Source: Hahella ganghwensis DSM 17046 (GTDB taxonomy: Bacteria > Pseudomonadota > Gammaproteobacteria > Pseudomonadales > Oleiphilaceae). Taken from it: a DNA stretch of 64,000 nucleotides. Location: NCBI RefSeq assembly GCF_000376785.1, contig NZ_AQXX01000110.1:1-64000 (forward strand). The letters run 5' to 3'. A program made the position numbers and the translations under genes. This document shows, in pieces, positions 17,266-26,192 of the stretch. The notes under the pieces are model-generated. The model had not been told where the DNA came from. It saw nothing but the letters and a program-made list of their open reading frames with translations, and did no database searches. The stretch's first letter is position 1. Every line of letters begins with the position of its first letter.

Positions 17266-18279
17266 TCAGGCTTCGGACTCAGCCTGTTGTTGTCCGTTCT
17301 CGCTTTTCTGGTGATAGCTTTTACGCATCCGCTTTTTTATCTCCTGGCGCTTCAGGATCGCTTCCTTGGCACCGGAGCCGATATGGTCTTCGCCACGCTC
17401 TTTAGCCAGTTGTACCTGTCGCTCACGAGCGATGAAGCGCTGACGCTGCTCTTCCGTCACCTTATCGAAACAGTGAGGACAACTGACACCCGGCTGATAT
17501 TGGTCACTGGCCATATCCTCTTCACTGATCGGCATACGGCAGGCGTGGCACTGGTCATACTGACCTTTTTCGAGCTGATGGTTCACCGCAACACGGTTAT
17601 CAAAAACGAAACACTCGCCTTCCCAGGTGGACTCCTCTTCCGGCACTTCTTCCAGATATTTCAGAATACCGCCTTCCAGATGATAAACATCTTCAAATCC
17701 CAGCTCTTTCAGATAAGCGGTGGATTTTTCACAACGAATACCGCCGGTACAGTACATGGCGACTTTCTTGTGCTTGGATGGGTCCAGGTTTTCCTTCACA
17801 TAATCCGGGAATTCTCGAAACGTTTCGGTCACCGGATTGATGGCGTTTTTAAATTTACCGATCTGTACTTCGTAGTCGTTACGGGTGTCGATCAGCAAAA
17901 CTTCCGGATCATTGATCAGCTTGTTCCATTCTTTGGGCTTCACATAGGTGCCCACCACTTTACGTGGATCAATGCCCTCTACCCCCATGGTCACTATCTC
18001 TTTCTTGAGCTTGACCTTGGTGCGGTAAAACGGAATTTTATCGTCAAAGGATTCTTTATAGCTGAGGTCCGACAGGCGTGGATCAGACTTGAGATAATCC
18101 AGCAGTGCATCAATCCCTTCGCGGGTACCGGCAACGGTGCCGTTGATGCCTTCTTTGGCAAGAAGCAGTGTGCCTCTTACACCGTTCTTTTCCATGACAG
18201 CCAGCAAAGGCTGGCGAAGCGCTTCAAAGTCCTCTAAGGAGACGAACTTGTAGAGCGCACAGACAACATACTGTGACAT
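17266..18279 (-). CDS. trhO: tRNA uridine(34) hydroxylase TrhO (rhodanese family)
   Basis: A 337-residue protein formerly called YceA. An N-terminal acylphosphatase-like domain ([13 protein letters not shown]) is followed by a rhodanese domain with the active-site loop [11 protein letters not shown] around residue 178, then a cysteine-rich C-terminal part ([18 protein letters not shown]) and a basic tail. TrhO hydroxylates U34 of tRNAs towards 5-hydroxyuridine derivatives using oxygen. An AAGG site precedes the ATG. A long plus-strand frame antisense to this gene (17263-18237) is a shadow. Confidence 0.94.
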   Translation of the reverse strand: MSQYVVCALYKFVSLEDFEALRQPLLAVMEKNGVRGTLLLAKEGINGTVAGTREGIDALLDYLKSDPRLSDLSYKESFDDKIPFYRTKVKLKKEIVTMGVEGIDPRKVVGTYVKPKEWNKLINDPEVLLIDTRNDYEVQIGKFKNAINPVTETFREFPDYVKENLDPSKHKKVAMYCTGGIRCEKSTAYLKELGFEDVYHLEGGILKYLEEVPEEESTWEGECFVFDNRVAVNHQLEKGQYDQCHACRMPISEEDMASDQYQPGVSCPHCFDKVTEEQRQRFIARERQVQLAKERGEDHIGSGAKEAILKRQEIKKRMRKSYHQKSENGQQQAESEA

Positions 18280-18388
18280 ATAACTACCTTCTCATTGCGC
18301 GCTGGAACGTAAAACCAGAGCAAAAATTCGGGCGCCATTATAACCAAATATCGGCAGGATGCACGCAAATCTGATCAATTATTGCACA

Positions 18389-20230
18389 CTACTTTATAGA
18401 TTCGTCCAGTTCCTGACGGTTTGATGCCATATCCTGAGATTTCTGACTTTGCTGAACTCGCCAGAGCTGGGCATAGGTACCCTCTCGTGCCAGCAGCTCC
18501 TGGTGATTTCCGACCTCGACAATGCTGCCGTCCTGCATCACCACGATCTGATCGGCATCTACGATAGTTGATAACCGATGGGCAATCACCAGGCTGGTGT
18601 GCCCTTCGGCCACTTCCTTCAACGCTTTGAGTATTACCTGCTCTGATTTGCTGTCCAAAGAGGAGGTAGCCTCGTCAAATACCATAATCGGCGGTTTCTT
18701 AAGGATTGCCCTGGCGATCGCAACCCGCTGCTTCTCTCCACCGCTTAGCTTCAAGCCTCTTTCTCCCACGACGGTTTCCACGCCCTTGGGAAGTTGATCA
18801 ATAAAGTTATCCAGGTGAGCCATTCGGATGGCCTGAAATACTTCCTCTGACGTTGCCTCAATCCGTCCGTAGCGAATATTCTCAAAGATTGTGGTGTTAA
18901 ACAGAACAGTGTCCTGAGGAACAATGCCAATCGCTTTACGTAACGATTGCTGGGTAACCTCACGGATATCCTGACCATCAATGGTAATGCTGCCGTTGCT
19001 CACGTCGTAGAAGCGATATAACAGCTTCACCAGAGTCGATTTACCGGCCCCGCTACTTCCGACAACCGCCAGTTTTTGTCCTGGCGCGATACTGAAAGTG
19101 ACATCGCGAAGAATGGAGCGCTCGCTTTGGTAGCTGAAATCCACATGCGCAAACCGGACCTCCCCCCGACTCACTTGCAATGATGGAGCATCCTCTTTAT
19201 CCATCACCGCGGGAACCTGATTCAGCAGTCGAAACATGCGTTCGATATTGGCCAGAGAGCCTTTCATTTCCCGGTATACAAAACCAAGGAAATTCAGCGG
19301 CATGAATAACTGCATCATGAACGCATTCACCAGCACAAAATCACCAATCGTCATGGTGCCGCGGGTGACGTTGTAGGCCGCCAGAACCATCATGGATGTC
19401 ATGGCCATGGCAACGATCAGTGACTGGCCACCGTTCAGGGCAAACAGGGACAATCGGTTTTTCCTCCTGGCCTGCTCCCACTGCTCCAGGTCATGATCAT
19501 ACTGGCTGGCTTCATATTGCTCATTGCCGAAGTACTTCACTGTTTCATAGTTCAGAAGGCTATCCACAGCACGAGAATTACTCTCAGAATCCGCTTTATT
19601 GGCTTCCCGGACAAAGCCTGTACGCCATTCTGTTGCCACCACCGAAAAGGCCACATATATCCCGACTGCAACAGAGGTAATGATGGCAAACCAGACCTCA
19701 TAGTTAATCAATAACAATCCCACAACGAGACCAATTTCCAGCAATGTGGGTCCGATATTGAATACCATGAAACGCATGAGAAAACTGACACCCGAGACGC
19801 CACGTTCGATATCCCGGGACAACCCGCCGGTGCTGCGGTTCAGATGAAACTCAAGATCCAGGGAATGCAGGTGTTCGAAGACCTTAAGACCGATGCGCCG
19901 CATAGCACGCTCTGTTACCCGGCCAAAAATGGTATCGCGAATTTCACCAAACAGGACGTTGGCAAAGCGGACAGCACCATAGGCCAATAATAGCCCCAGC
20001 GGCATGGCCAAGAGAGTCATGACCTCAGACTCTCTTATACCATCCAGATCATCCACAATGTACTTGAGCAGGAAAGGTAATCCCACACTGGCCAGTTTGG
20101 CGGCGATAAGGCAACTGAGTGCGAGTACGATCCGGGGCTTGTATTCAAGCAGATAGGGAATCAGTGATTTGAGCGTCGCCCAACTGATGGCGACAGGTTC
20201 GCGCTCATCATAATCGTTTCTTCTGCGCAT
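18389..20230 (-). CDS. ABC exporter, Atm1/heavy-metal-tolerance type (fused permease-ATPase)
   Basis: A 613-residue half-transporter. The N-terminal 320 residues form a type-1 ABC exporter membrane domain of about six helices, including the LNRSTGGLSRDIERG and NYETVKYFGNE segments typical of the Atm1/HMT1 group. The ATPase domain carries GSSGAGKST, VPQDTVLFN, LSGGEKQR, MVFDEATSSLD and IAHRLST. Atm1-like bacterial proteins export glutathione or glutathione-metal conjugates and aid metal tolerance; they act as homodimers in the inner membrane. A GGAG site precedes the ATG. It stands alone, 109 bases upstream of trhO. Confidence 0.9.
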   Translation of the reverse strand: MRRRNDYDEREPVAISWATLKSLIPYLLEYKPRIVLALSCLIAAKLASVGLPFLLKYIVDDLDGIRESEVMTLLAMPLGLLLAYGAVRFANVLFGEIRDTIFGRVTERAMRRIGLKVFEHLHSLDLEFHLNRSTGGLSRDIERGVSGVSFLMRFMVFNIGPTLLEIGLVVGLLLINYEVWFAIITSVAVGIYVAFSVVATEWRTGFVREANKADSESNSRAVDSLLNYETVKYFGNEQYEASQYDHDLEQWEQARRKNRLSLFALNGGQSLIVAMAMTSMMVLAAYNVTRGTMTIGDFVLVNAFMMQLFMPLNFLGFVYREMKGSLANIERMFRLLNQVPAVMDKEDAPSLQVSRGEVRFAHVDFSYQSERSILRDVTFSIAPGQKLAVVGSSGAGKSTLVKLLYRFYDVSNGSITIDGQDIREVTQQSLRKAIGIVPQDTVLFNTTIFENIRYGRIEATSEEVFQAIRMAHLDNFIDQLPKGVETVVGERGLKLSGGEKQRVAIARAILKKPPIMVFDEATSSLDSKSEQVILKALKEVAEGHTSLVIAHRLSTIVDADQIVVMQDGSIVEVGNHQELLAREGTYAQLWRVQQSQKSQDMASNRQELDESIK

Positions 20231-20408
20231 GAGACTCCAGAGCTATATCGGGGGTAGGGATATTTCCACAAAAAGGCCCTGATCTGGACCAACCGGCAGA
20301 TTATGATTATATGATATCCCGTCAGGCTCATATCCAGGGATTCTCTGAAATACTACGGGTTGCCAATACGGCGATGCCAACCTTTTCAGAGGTTCCCGAG
20401 CAAGACGA

Positions 20409-21752
20409 CTAAGCCGCGAATGCCAGACCGGTTTCCCGTCCTCTCACCCACATAACCCGAGCCTGCCGCTCTCCCCAATAATCATGCTTGATCTGCAGCG
20501 GGTTACCACTATGCTGCGGCAACGGAACCGCGACCCTGGCCCCACCGGCGGAATAATCCAGGATCTGACAGTACTCACCATTTGTGTCATGCCCCTTGAT
20601 AAAGGCCATTTCTGCAGACTGATCAACTGCCATCCGGTGGTGTTGCCGGTTATGGTATACGGGAACCTTATCATTTAATGCGGCGTATAGATTCCCCTTG
20701 TTAAGGCTTGTCACATTCTGTTCGCGACGAATACCGATGGACCAATGCAGCTTCTCATTAATTCCCAGTTGCAATCCAACCGCCTCTGCCTGCTTTGTGC
20801 CGATTGGCCTGGGATAATCTCCTAACAGCTCGTAGAAGCCTTTCTGGAGATTATGCACCTCCCCCAATGCCTGCTGGTCCGCGCTTGAACTGATCACTGA
20901 ATCCCGGTCAATCATCAAACCGTGAGAGGTTGCCTGATCAAACATGAAATTCAACGCCAGATCCGAAAGTTCGGCCTCAGGAAATCCACCGCCAACATCA
21001 CTGTGAGCCCCGGGCATCCACACCTGTAATATACGCCGGTTATCATATTCGCAACGTTTCTCCGAACTTCCCGGATGCTGAGTCCAGAGGTCAGGTGCAA
21101 AAGGTTTGCGCAACTCATCTATCGCTAACGCCTGGACAGCAAACTCCACGGTGTCAGACAACTGAGTGTCATGAAATCCAACCCATTTTTTTGATAGCTC
21201 TCTAAGCCCGGAAACAGGAATCCCCAGAGCACCAACGGTATCCCAGACGCCCATGAAGCTGATGGCAACCTTTCTCCCTCCCTCTATGACACTATCCTGA
21301 AGATTACGCGCCAGATACTCGTAATCCATATTGATGCGACGAGCCGGATCAGTACGGTAGTAACGATAGATACAGGGAAAGAATTTGAGATCACGCTTGT
21401 GCAAGAGTCCAAACAGATTCACGAGACCCGCCAGCGACCTGACAGTATAGGCTCCGCGACTGAATCCAAACAGATAGATCCGGTCACCTTCGGACCAGTT
21501 ATTTACCAGGAACCGATAGGCCTCCATGATGTTATCTGAGACGCCAGCTCCCAGGGCTCCCCCTATCCACTTATCCCAGAAGCCGCCGGTGCCGACTCCC
21601 GAATCGTAATACACCACCTGCTCAACGCCATTGGCCCGCGGAACAATACTTCGAACAAGTTTCAGGACATTTGAAGGCAGTGCAGATGGATCCTGGTCAG
21701 ACTCTGGACGGTTCCAGGTACCATCACAACAGATAATGATGGATTTAGACAT
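20409..21752 (-). CDS. DUF2235 alpha/beta-hydrolase (Tle1-like phospholipase domain)
   Basis: A 447-residue protein with the DUF2235 signature: the N-terminal IICCDGTWN, a YYDSGVGTG segment, and the nucleophile elbow FGFSRGAYTVRS (GxSxG, Ser near residue 108), followed by GVWDTVGALG and the WMPGAHSDVGGG acid/histidine region. The family includes type VI secretion phospholipase effectors (Tle1) but also many cytosolic esterases. There is no VgrG, PAAR, Hcp or immunity-like gene beside it and no signal peptide, so an effector role is not supported. A GGGGGA site precedes the ATG. Hydrolase activity is likely, the substrate unknown. Confidence 0.85.
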   Translation of the reverse strand: MSKSIIICCDGTWNRPESDQDPSALPSNVLKLVRSIVPRANGVEQVVYYDSGVGTGGFWDKWIGGALGAGVSDNIMEAYRFLVNNWSEGDRIYLFGFSRGAYTVRSLAGLVNLFGLLHKRDLKFFPCIYRYYRTDPARRINMDYEYLARNLQDSVIEGGRKVAISFMGVWDTVGALGIPVSGLRELSKKWVGFHDTQLSDTVEFAVQALAIDELRKPFAPDLWTQHPGSSEKRCEYDNRRILQVWMPGAHSDVGGGFPEAELSDLALNFMFDQATSHGLMIDRDSVISSSADQQALGEVHNLQKGFYELLGDYPRPIGTKQAEAVGLQLGINEKLHWSIGIRREQNVTSLNKGNLYAALNDKVPVYHNRQHHRMAVDQSAEMAFIKGHDTNGEYCQILDYSAGGARVAVPLPQHSGNPLQIKHDYWGERQARVMWVRGRETGLAFAA

Positions 21753-22004
21753 GGCTTGTTCCCCCTACGCCAACCTCTCCTGTTAGTCTTCCCTGAAAAT
21801 GCCGGGATGGGCGGGCAGCAGTTCCAGGCCCAGCGAGGTCGCTACTCCTAAAGTTATCGCCCATTGATCAAAATGTAGTCATCATTTACCGATTCAGCAA
21901 CACCACGCAGGGGGTTTTTCTAAGGTATCGATTCAGGAGCTCAAAGTTACTGTTATCCTCCCAGGTCGGTATAAACTTACAGTGGCATAAACATGTTCCG
22001 TGGC

Positions 22005-22060
22005 AGTGTGTGACTGTAAACGCATTAGCTTTCTTTACTTGAGGATTTTGGTCACACACT
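22005..22060. repeat. Inverted repeat in the region before a diguanylate cyclase gene
   Basis: AGTGTGTGAC (22005-22014) is the exact reverse complement of GTCACACACT (22051-22060), with a 36-base spacer. It lies in the 409-base gap 21753-22161, about 100 bases before the cyclase start. Each arm contains a TGTGA/TCACA half-site as found in CRP operators, but the spacing is far too wide for one CRP dimer site. The remainder of the gap shows no gene I can support. Confidence 0.5.
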
Positions 22061-22161
22061 ATCTATGTAATAGTGATTCCCAGAGCTCTGCCTTGCTTCA
22101 AACCAAAAAGGCCGAGCTATAGTGATTGGACAACCATTTATATTGATTCGTGGTTCTCGTT

Positions 22162-23373
22162 ATGAACAAAGGGTCGACCGGTTGGTCTCATGGCAACCGG
22201 ACAGAGCAGGAGAACGAATTCCATTCTGCTCTCGAACACCAACGGGATCGGGATCTGGCTATCCGTCAGAAACCCGGAATCATTTTTTATCCTGTTGTCT
22301 GGCTGATGGTCACACTGGCCATACTCAGCTATCAACCCAGTAACGCGAAAGCAGCCTGGCTGATAGGGATCGGCACGTTCATCATCCTCTCCTCACTTTA
22401 CCGCCTATACAGTACACGTAGATTCGCCGCCAAACTTCAGTCAGGTCAACCCGTTTCCTTGTGGTTACTGACTCACGCGATCATTATCAATGCAGCCAGT
22501 TGGGGGCTGTTCCTGGTCCTGGCGTTATTACCGACACCGCTGTCAGAACATTACTCACTCATATTTACCGGCACCCTCGCTCTGGCAGCAGGCGGAGCTA
22601 ATTCCCTATCCATCAAAACACGGCTGGTCTACTGGCTGATGTTTTCTCTACTGGGGCCGGCCATCATCGTTTCATTGAGTGGCTATTCCCTGATGCCCGC
22701 CCCTCTTGGACTGCTCCTGCTGGTTTTTGCCGGAGGAATGACATGGGTAAGCAGCCTGCCCCGAAAGGAATACGAAAAGGCTGTCATCAGCAACCTCAAG
22801 TTGAGTCACCAGGCCAACTACCTGACCGAGCTCACCACACTGGATGGATTAACCGGAGTTAAAAACCGACGTTTCTTCGATCAACTTCTCAGTTCAGAAA
22901 TCCGAAGAGCAAATCGCCTGGAGTATCCACTGGCGTTACTGATGATCGATATAGATCATTTCAAACGGATCAACGATGAATTTGGTCATATTGTGGGCGA
23001 TAGCTGTCTGATTAATACAGCTAAAACACTCCAAAATCACATCCAGCGTTCCAGCGATGTGGTGGCGAGATATGGCGGGGAGGAATTTGCCGTCATCCTA
23101 CCTGGCGTAGAAACCGAGGACGCCATCGCACTGGCTGAGACTCTTCGGGTCGAAGTGGAATCCACCATTACCTGGAACCTGACCCAGCCGATCCGGGTTA
23201 CTATAAGTATAGGCGGCGTGTCTTTGTTACCCGTAAAATCCACGCAGCCCCAGGATTATCTGGCAATGGCAGATAAAGCCTTATACGAAGCCAAAAAACA
23301 GGGAAGAAACTGCATTTACTGGTCGCACGGAGACGGCAGCATCAAAAGAGTGTCGGAGAAAGGTGACGACTAG
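22162..23373 (+). CDS. Membrane diguanylate cyclase (GGDEF domain)
   Basis: A 403-residue protein with about six transmembrane helices in residues 35-210 and a C-terminal GGDEF domain. The active site reads RYGGEEF, and an RxxD inhibitory site (RSSD) lies five residues before it, so product inhibition by cyclic di-GMP is expected. The conserved DIDHFKRIND and DKALYEAKKQGRN segments are intact, so it should make cyclic di-GMP. The membrane part is not a recognised named sensor. The ATG at 22162 is preferred over a GTG four codons earlier, though neither has a good ribosome site. It converges on the AraC gene at 23435. Confidence 0.88.
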   Translation: MNKGSTGWSHGNRTEQENEFHSALEHQRDRDLAIRQKPGIIFYPVVWLMVTLAILSYQPSNAKAAWLIGIGTFIILSSLYRLYSTRRFAAKLQSGQPVSLWLLTHAIIINAASWGLFLVLALLPTPLSEHYSLIFTGTLALAAGGANSLSIKTRLVYWLMFSLLGPAIIVSLSGYSLMPAPLGLLLLVFAGGMTWVSSLPRKEYEKAVISNLKLSHQANYLTELTTLDGLTGVKNRRFFDQLLSSEIRRANRLEYPLALLMIDIDHFKRINDEFGHIVGDSCLINTAKTLQNHIQRSSDVVARYGGEEFAVILPGVETEDAIALAETLRVEVESTITWNLTQPIRVTISIGGVSLLPVKSTQPQDYLAMADKALYEAKKQGRNCIYWSHGDGSIKRVSEKGDD

Positions 23374-23437
23374 CAGGCTGTTGCAAAGCGTTGGCAAGGC
23401 CGCCGATACAACGCAGGTTGTTTTCGACAGCCTGCTA
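23371..23437. repeat. 67-bp inverted repeat joining two convergent genes at their stop codons
   Basis: TAGCAGGCTGT (23371-23381) and ACAGCCTGCTA (23427-23437) are exact reverse complements. The left arm begins with the TAG stop of the diguanylate cyclase and the right arm ends with the TAG stop of the converging AraC regulator, so the repeat supplies the stop codon of each. Both strands would form the same hairpin. There is no T-tract. It may act as a bidirectional transcription or mRNA-end structure, or be a dispersed repeat inserted between the genes; no second copy was noticed in this window. Confidence 0.65.
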
Positions 23438-24496
23438 AGTCCTGCCCAAAACCTTTTGCCGGTAAGCACCTGGCGTTAAACCCAACCAATCACGAAATGC
23501 ATGGGTAAATGAGCTCTGTTCCTGATACCCCAGCAGGAAAGCAATTTCACTGATCGACAATCGACTATGCTCAAGATAGCTCTCTGCCAGCTCTTTGCGT
23601 ATTCGGTCCAGCTCAATCTGATAAGAAGTACCCTCCTCTTTCAGTTTTCGCTGCAATGTTCGTGCACTCATGTTCAGACGTCTGGCAACCGGTTCAATGC
23701 CCACCTGCTGACTGCGCAGCATATCAAGCAAGGCACGATGTAACCGCTCCAGCACAGACTGCGCCTGAGAACTATTCTGCTGTTCCAGCAAGAGCTCTGC
23801 ATGATGGCTCAATGCTGTAAACGCAACATGATCGGCATTACTCACGGGCCATTCGAGCACCTGACGATCTACCCATAAAATGTTATGGGGCTGATCAAAC
23901 AAAATTTCACAATCCAGTAAACCCTGGTAGGGCGAGACATCTTCCGGGGCGGGAAAGGTAAACTCCATACGAATCAGAGGAACCGGACTATTCGTCAGAT
24001 ATCGGGAAAAATTATAGAGACCACTGAACACACTGCCGACCAATTGGGCCAGTACAGGATGCCTGCCATCCGGCATAAATAAAGGGTTGGCCTGCCAGCA
24101 ATAATAAATCAGGTGACCATCCTCTCCGATCACAGAGCGTCCCAGATCATGATTAATCATTTCAAACCGAATCACCTGATCCAAGACTTGGCCGATAGTG
24201 GAGCAACTCATCGCAGCATACCCCAATACCGGGAAAGTATTGGGCCTGACCATAGCGCCGATATCCAGACCAAAACTGGAACTGACCTCAGCTCCCACGG
24301 CCATCAAGTTTAAGTAATCTGTCACACTGATCTGATACGGCAATGGGTCCAGCCAATCTGAGGGTTTTCCCAGCTTAAGACTCATCTGTTCTACAGACAG
24401 TCCATGCCTGGCCGCCGCCTCCAGTAAAGGAACGATATAAGGACCGATGACATGCCCGGGTGAGACAGCTCCGGATGACAAACTTGAATAAACCAC
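23435..24496 (-). CDS. AraC-family transcriptional regulator
   Basis: A 353-residue regulator with an N-terminal ligand-binding domain of the arabinose-binding/OruR type (LDIGAMVRPNTFPVLGYAAMSC) and a C-terminal AraC helix-turn-helix pair (VARRLNMSARTLQRKLKEEG, then ISEIAFLLGYQEQSSFTHAFRDWLG). Regulators of this shape often control lipid, amino-acid or quorum-related catabolism. The start is GTG at 24496 with a weak ACAGGT site. No metabolic gene adjoins it, so its target is unknown. Confidence 0.88.
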   Translation of the reverse strand: MVYSSLSSGAVSPGHVIGPYIVPLLEAAARHGLSVEQMSLKLGKPSDWLDPLPYQISVTDYLNLMAVGAEVSSSFGLDIGAMVRPNTFPVLGYAAMSCSTIGQVLDQVIRFEMINHDLGRSVIGEDGHLIYYCWQANPLFMPDGRHPVLAQLVGSVFSGLYNFSRYLTNSPVPLIRMEFTFPAPEDVSPYQGLLDCEILFDQPHNILWVDRQVLEWPVSNADHVAFTALSHHAELLLEQQNSSQAQSVLERLHRALLDMLRSQQVGIEPVARRLNMSARTLQRKLKEEGTSYQIELDRIRKELAESYLEHSRLSISEIAFLLGYQEQSSFTHAFRDWLGLTPGAYRQKVLGRT

Positions 24497-25057
24497 ACAA
24501 TGACCTGTTGTATGAACGAATCAAAGAAGAATACCAATGCCCGCTCAATGCGTCAGCCGGTATGTTTTACCGGCCGACGGCGGCAAAAAAATGGCGGACC
24601 GGTTACCGAACGGAGTCGTTCAGTTCTCATGGTTAGATTTAATGGTTATTTTAGCGTTATCGGTTAGCGCCAACGGAAGCAAAAAAGACCGTTTACAGGC
24701 TTCTTCCGGCAGTATCCGTCTATACGTCATAAGAAAAGCTAAAGTTATACATTTTTCTTCTACCACTTTCTCAGAAAACTAACCTAAGCTACTAATTAAC
24801 CGTTAAAAACAAATCATCGCATTATGCAGAGTTTTTCATAGAAAATGACTATTTTGTTGATTAAAAAACAAACTGGTTCATGAGGGGAATTTTACTCTTT
24901 GGGCGCGTTCTAAAAGTAAGAGGGATCACTTTTCGCAGAGTTCGAAGAAATGCGGGCAGGTTTTTTGCTTGATTAAAGATAAGACAGAAATGCTACGGAA
25001 AATTGATCTACAGCCGATAAATAGTATTAGCAGGATGACGAAACCAAGGTAGTAATA
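24497..25057. other. Gene-poor interval of about 560 bases
   Basis: I find no gene here that I can support. A short hairpin, GCCGGTA (24556-24562) with TACCGGC (24568-24574), lies near the left end. The frame 24537-24782 is GC-rich at its start and has neither ribosome site nor protein-like composition, so it is not called. The right half is AT-rich and may hold the promoter for the small gene at 25058. Confidence 0.5.
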
Positions 25058-25249
25058 ATGATGACGGAGATAGCAGCGATGAGTAGCCAAATTCTTCAGT
25101 ACAACAAACGCTTAGAAAGACTTTACAGCAACAAAATGTCTCAACTGAGTCGCGCAATGAACAGTGGAAACAAATTGCGCTGTCTGGTGCTTCAAGCTGA
25201 GGCTGACGCAATTTGTCAGGAACTTAAACAAATCGCCACGGCAAAATGA
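25058..25249 (+). CDS. Small hypothetical protein
   Basis: A 63-residue, mostly helical, charged protein (QILQYNKRLERLYSNK, AEADAICQELKQIA) with an AAGG site upstream. It has no signal peptide or membrane segment. The heptad-like Leu/Ile spacing suggests a short coiled coil. I do not recognise it. Its TGA stop lies inside the left arm of a 12-bp hairpin. Being short and isolated, it could still be a chance frame. Confidence 0.45.
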   Translation: MMTEIAAMSSQILQYNKRLERLYSNKMSQLSRAMNSGNKLRCLVLQAEADAICQELKQIATAK

Positions 25250-25280
25250 AAAGGCTTTTCAGGCTGTCTTCATTTTGCCG
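25239..25280 (+). terminator. Strong hairpin overlapping the end of the small gene
   Basis: CGGCAAAATGAA (25239-25250) and TTCATTTTGCCG (25269-25280) form a perfect 12-bp stem with an 18-base loop. No T-tract follows, so it may work as a factor-dependent terminator or a 3'-end-protecting structure rather than a classic terminator. The stem includes the last coding bases and stop codon of the 63-residue gene. Confidence 0.5.
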
Positions 25281-25781
25281 GAGATCCCGGATCTAGAGTA
25301 CAAAGCCTGATTCACCGCGGTTTTAACGCCCTTCGCCCGCTTTTTCCATAAGCAGGCCATCAACCAACGACACTCAATTTTGCCTTCTTGATTCTAATCA
25401 TTCTCCTATTTCATCACGACTGCCAACTTTCCTTTACAGCATTGTGTGACAAAGTACACAAACCTCGCCTCCTGGCGTCAGTATTTTTTACAGAGTACTA
25501 AACAACTCTTTGAGTTCAGGGGATTTTTCAGCTTGGTAATAACCTCGAGAGATAAGGAATTATACCTATCCTCTGATAAAGATATTTTGCCACCCGAAGA
25601 GGTATTCACCGGATACAGTTGACACTCTTTTACATTTTCATATACCTGCCAGATAGCCGGATTTTGAAAATAACCAATTGTTCACTCTCTTTGCTTGCCA
25701 AAGATACTCAAGGGTCAACATAATGACGCCCAACCTATTATCCGACAGATTCTGAAAATGACCTCCAGACCATTTTGATTT
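25281..25781. other. Interval of 500 bases without a recognisable gene
   Basis: AT-rich, with stops in all frames. It presumably holds the promoter of the CoA-binding protein gene at 25782. No hairpin followed by T residues and no clear operator was seen. Confidence 0.4.
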
Positions 25782-26192
25782 ATGACGATTGACCAGGAAA
25801 TCGACAACATTCTTGCGCTAACTCACACAATTGCCGTCGTTGGAGCCAGTGAAAAGCCACATCGTGACAGTCACCGGGTAATGTCTTTTCTACAGTTCAA
25901 GGGGTATCGGGTCATTCCGGTAAATCCAAGACTGACCGGCCAAACACTTTTGGGTGAGACCGTCTATGCCTCCTTGAAGGATATTCCTGACCGTATTGAT
26001 ATGGTGGATATATTTCGTCGTAGCGAAATGGTGCCGGAAGTAGTGAATGATGCATTACACACCGATGCCGGAACTATCTGGATGCAACTTGGCGTTATTA
26101 ATGAAGAGGCTGCAAAAACCGCCAGGAATGCAGGCTTAACAGTCATAATGGACCACTGCCCTAAACTAGAACTGGAGCGTCGTGGTCGATGA
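25782..26192 (+). CDS. CoA-binding domain protein, YccU family
   Basis: A 136-residue single-domain Rossmann protein. The nucleotide-binding loop IAVVGASEKPHRDSHRV near residue 18 and the downstream VIPVNPRL, DMVDIFRR, IWMQLGVIN and VIMDHCPKLE segments match the CoA_binding_2/YccU family, related to the CoA-binding domain of succinyl-CoA synthetase. Its role in the cell is not settled. It overlaps the following DUF502 gene by 11 bases, indicating one operon. No clear ribosome site precedes the ATG. Confidence 0.88.
   Translation: MTIDQEIDNILALTHTIAVVGASEKPHRDSHRVMSFLQFKGYRVIPVNPRLTGQTLLGETVYASLKDIPDRIDMVDIFRRSEMVPEVVNDALHTDAGTIWMQLGVINEEAAKTARNAGLTVIMDHCPKLELERRGR

Noticed and set aside
17263-18237. 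A 324-codon plus-strand frame antisense to trhO
   Set aside because: It has an unnatural composition rich in Phe and His, no ribosome site, and lies wholly opposite a well-supported trhO gene; a codon-bias shadow.
20409-21752. Type VI secretion effector role for the DUF2235 protein
   Set aside because: No VgrG, PAAR, Hcp, chaperone or immunity-like gene adjoins it; only the hydrolase domain is supported.
24537-24782. An 81-codon plus-strand frame after the AraC regulator
   Set aside because: No ribosome site, low-complexity composition and no family; the local dyad at 24556-24574 explains part of the sequence.
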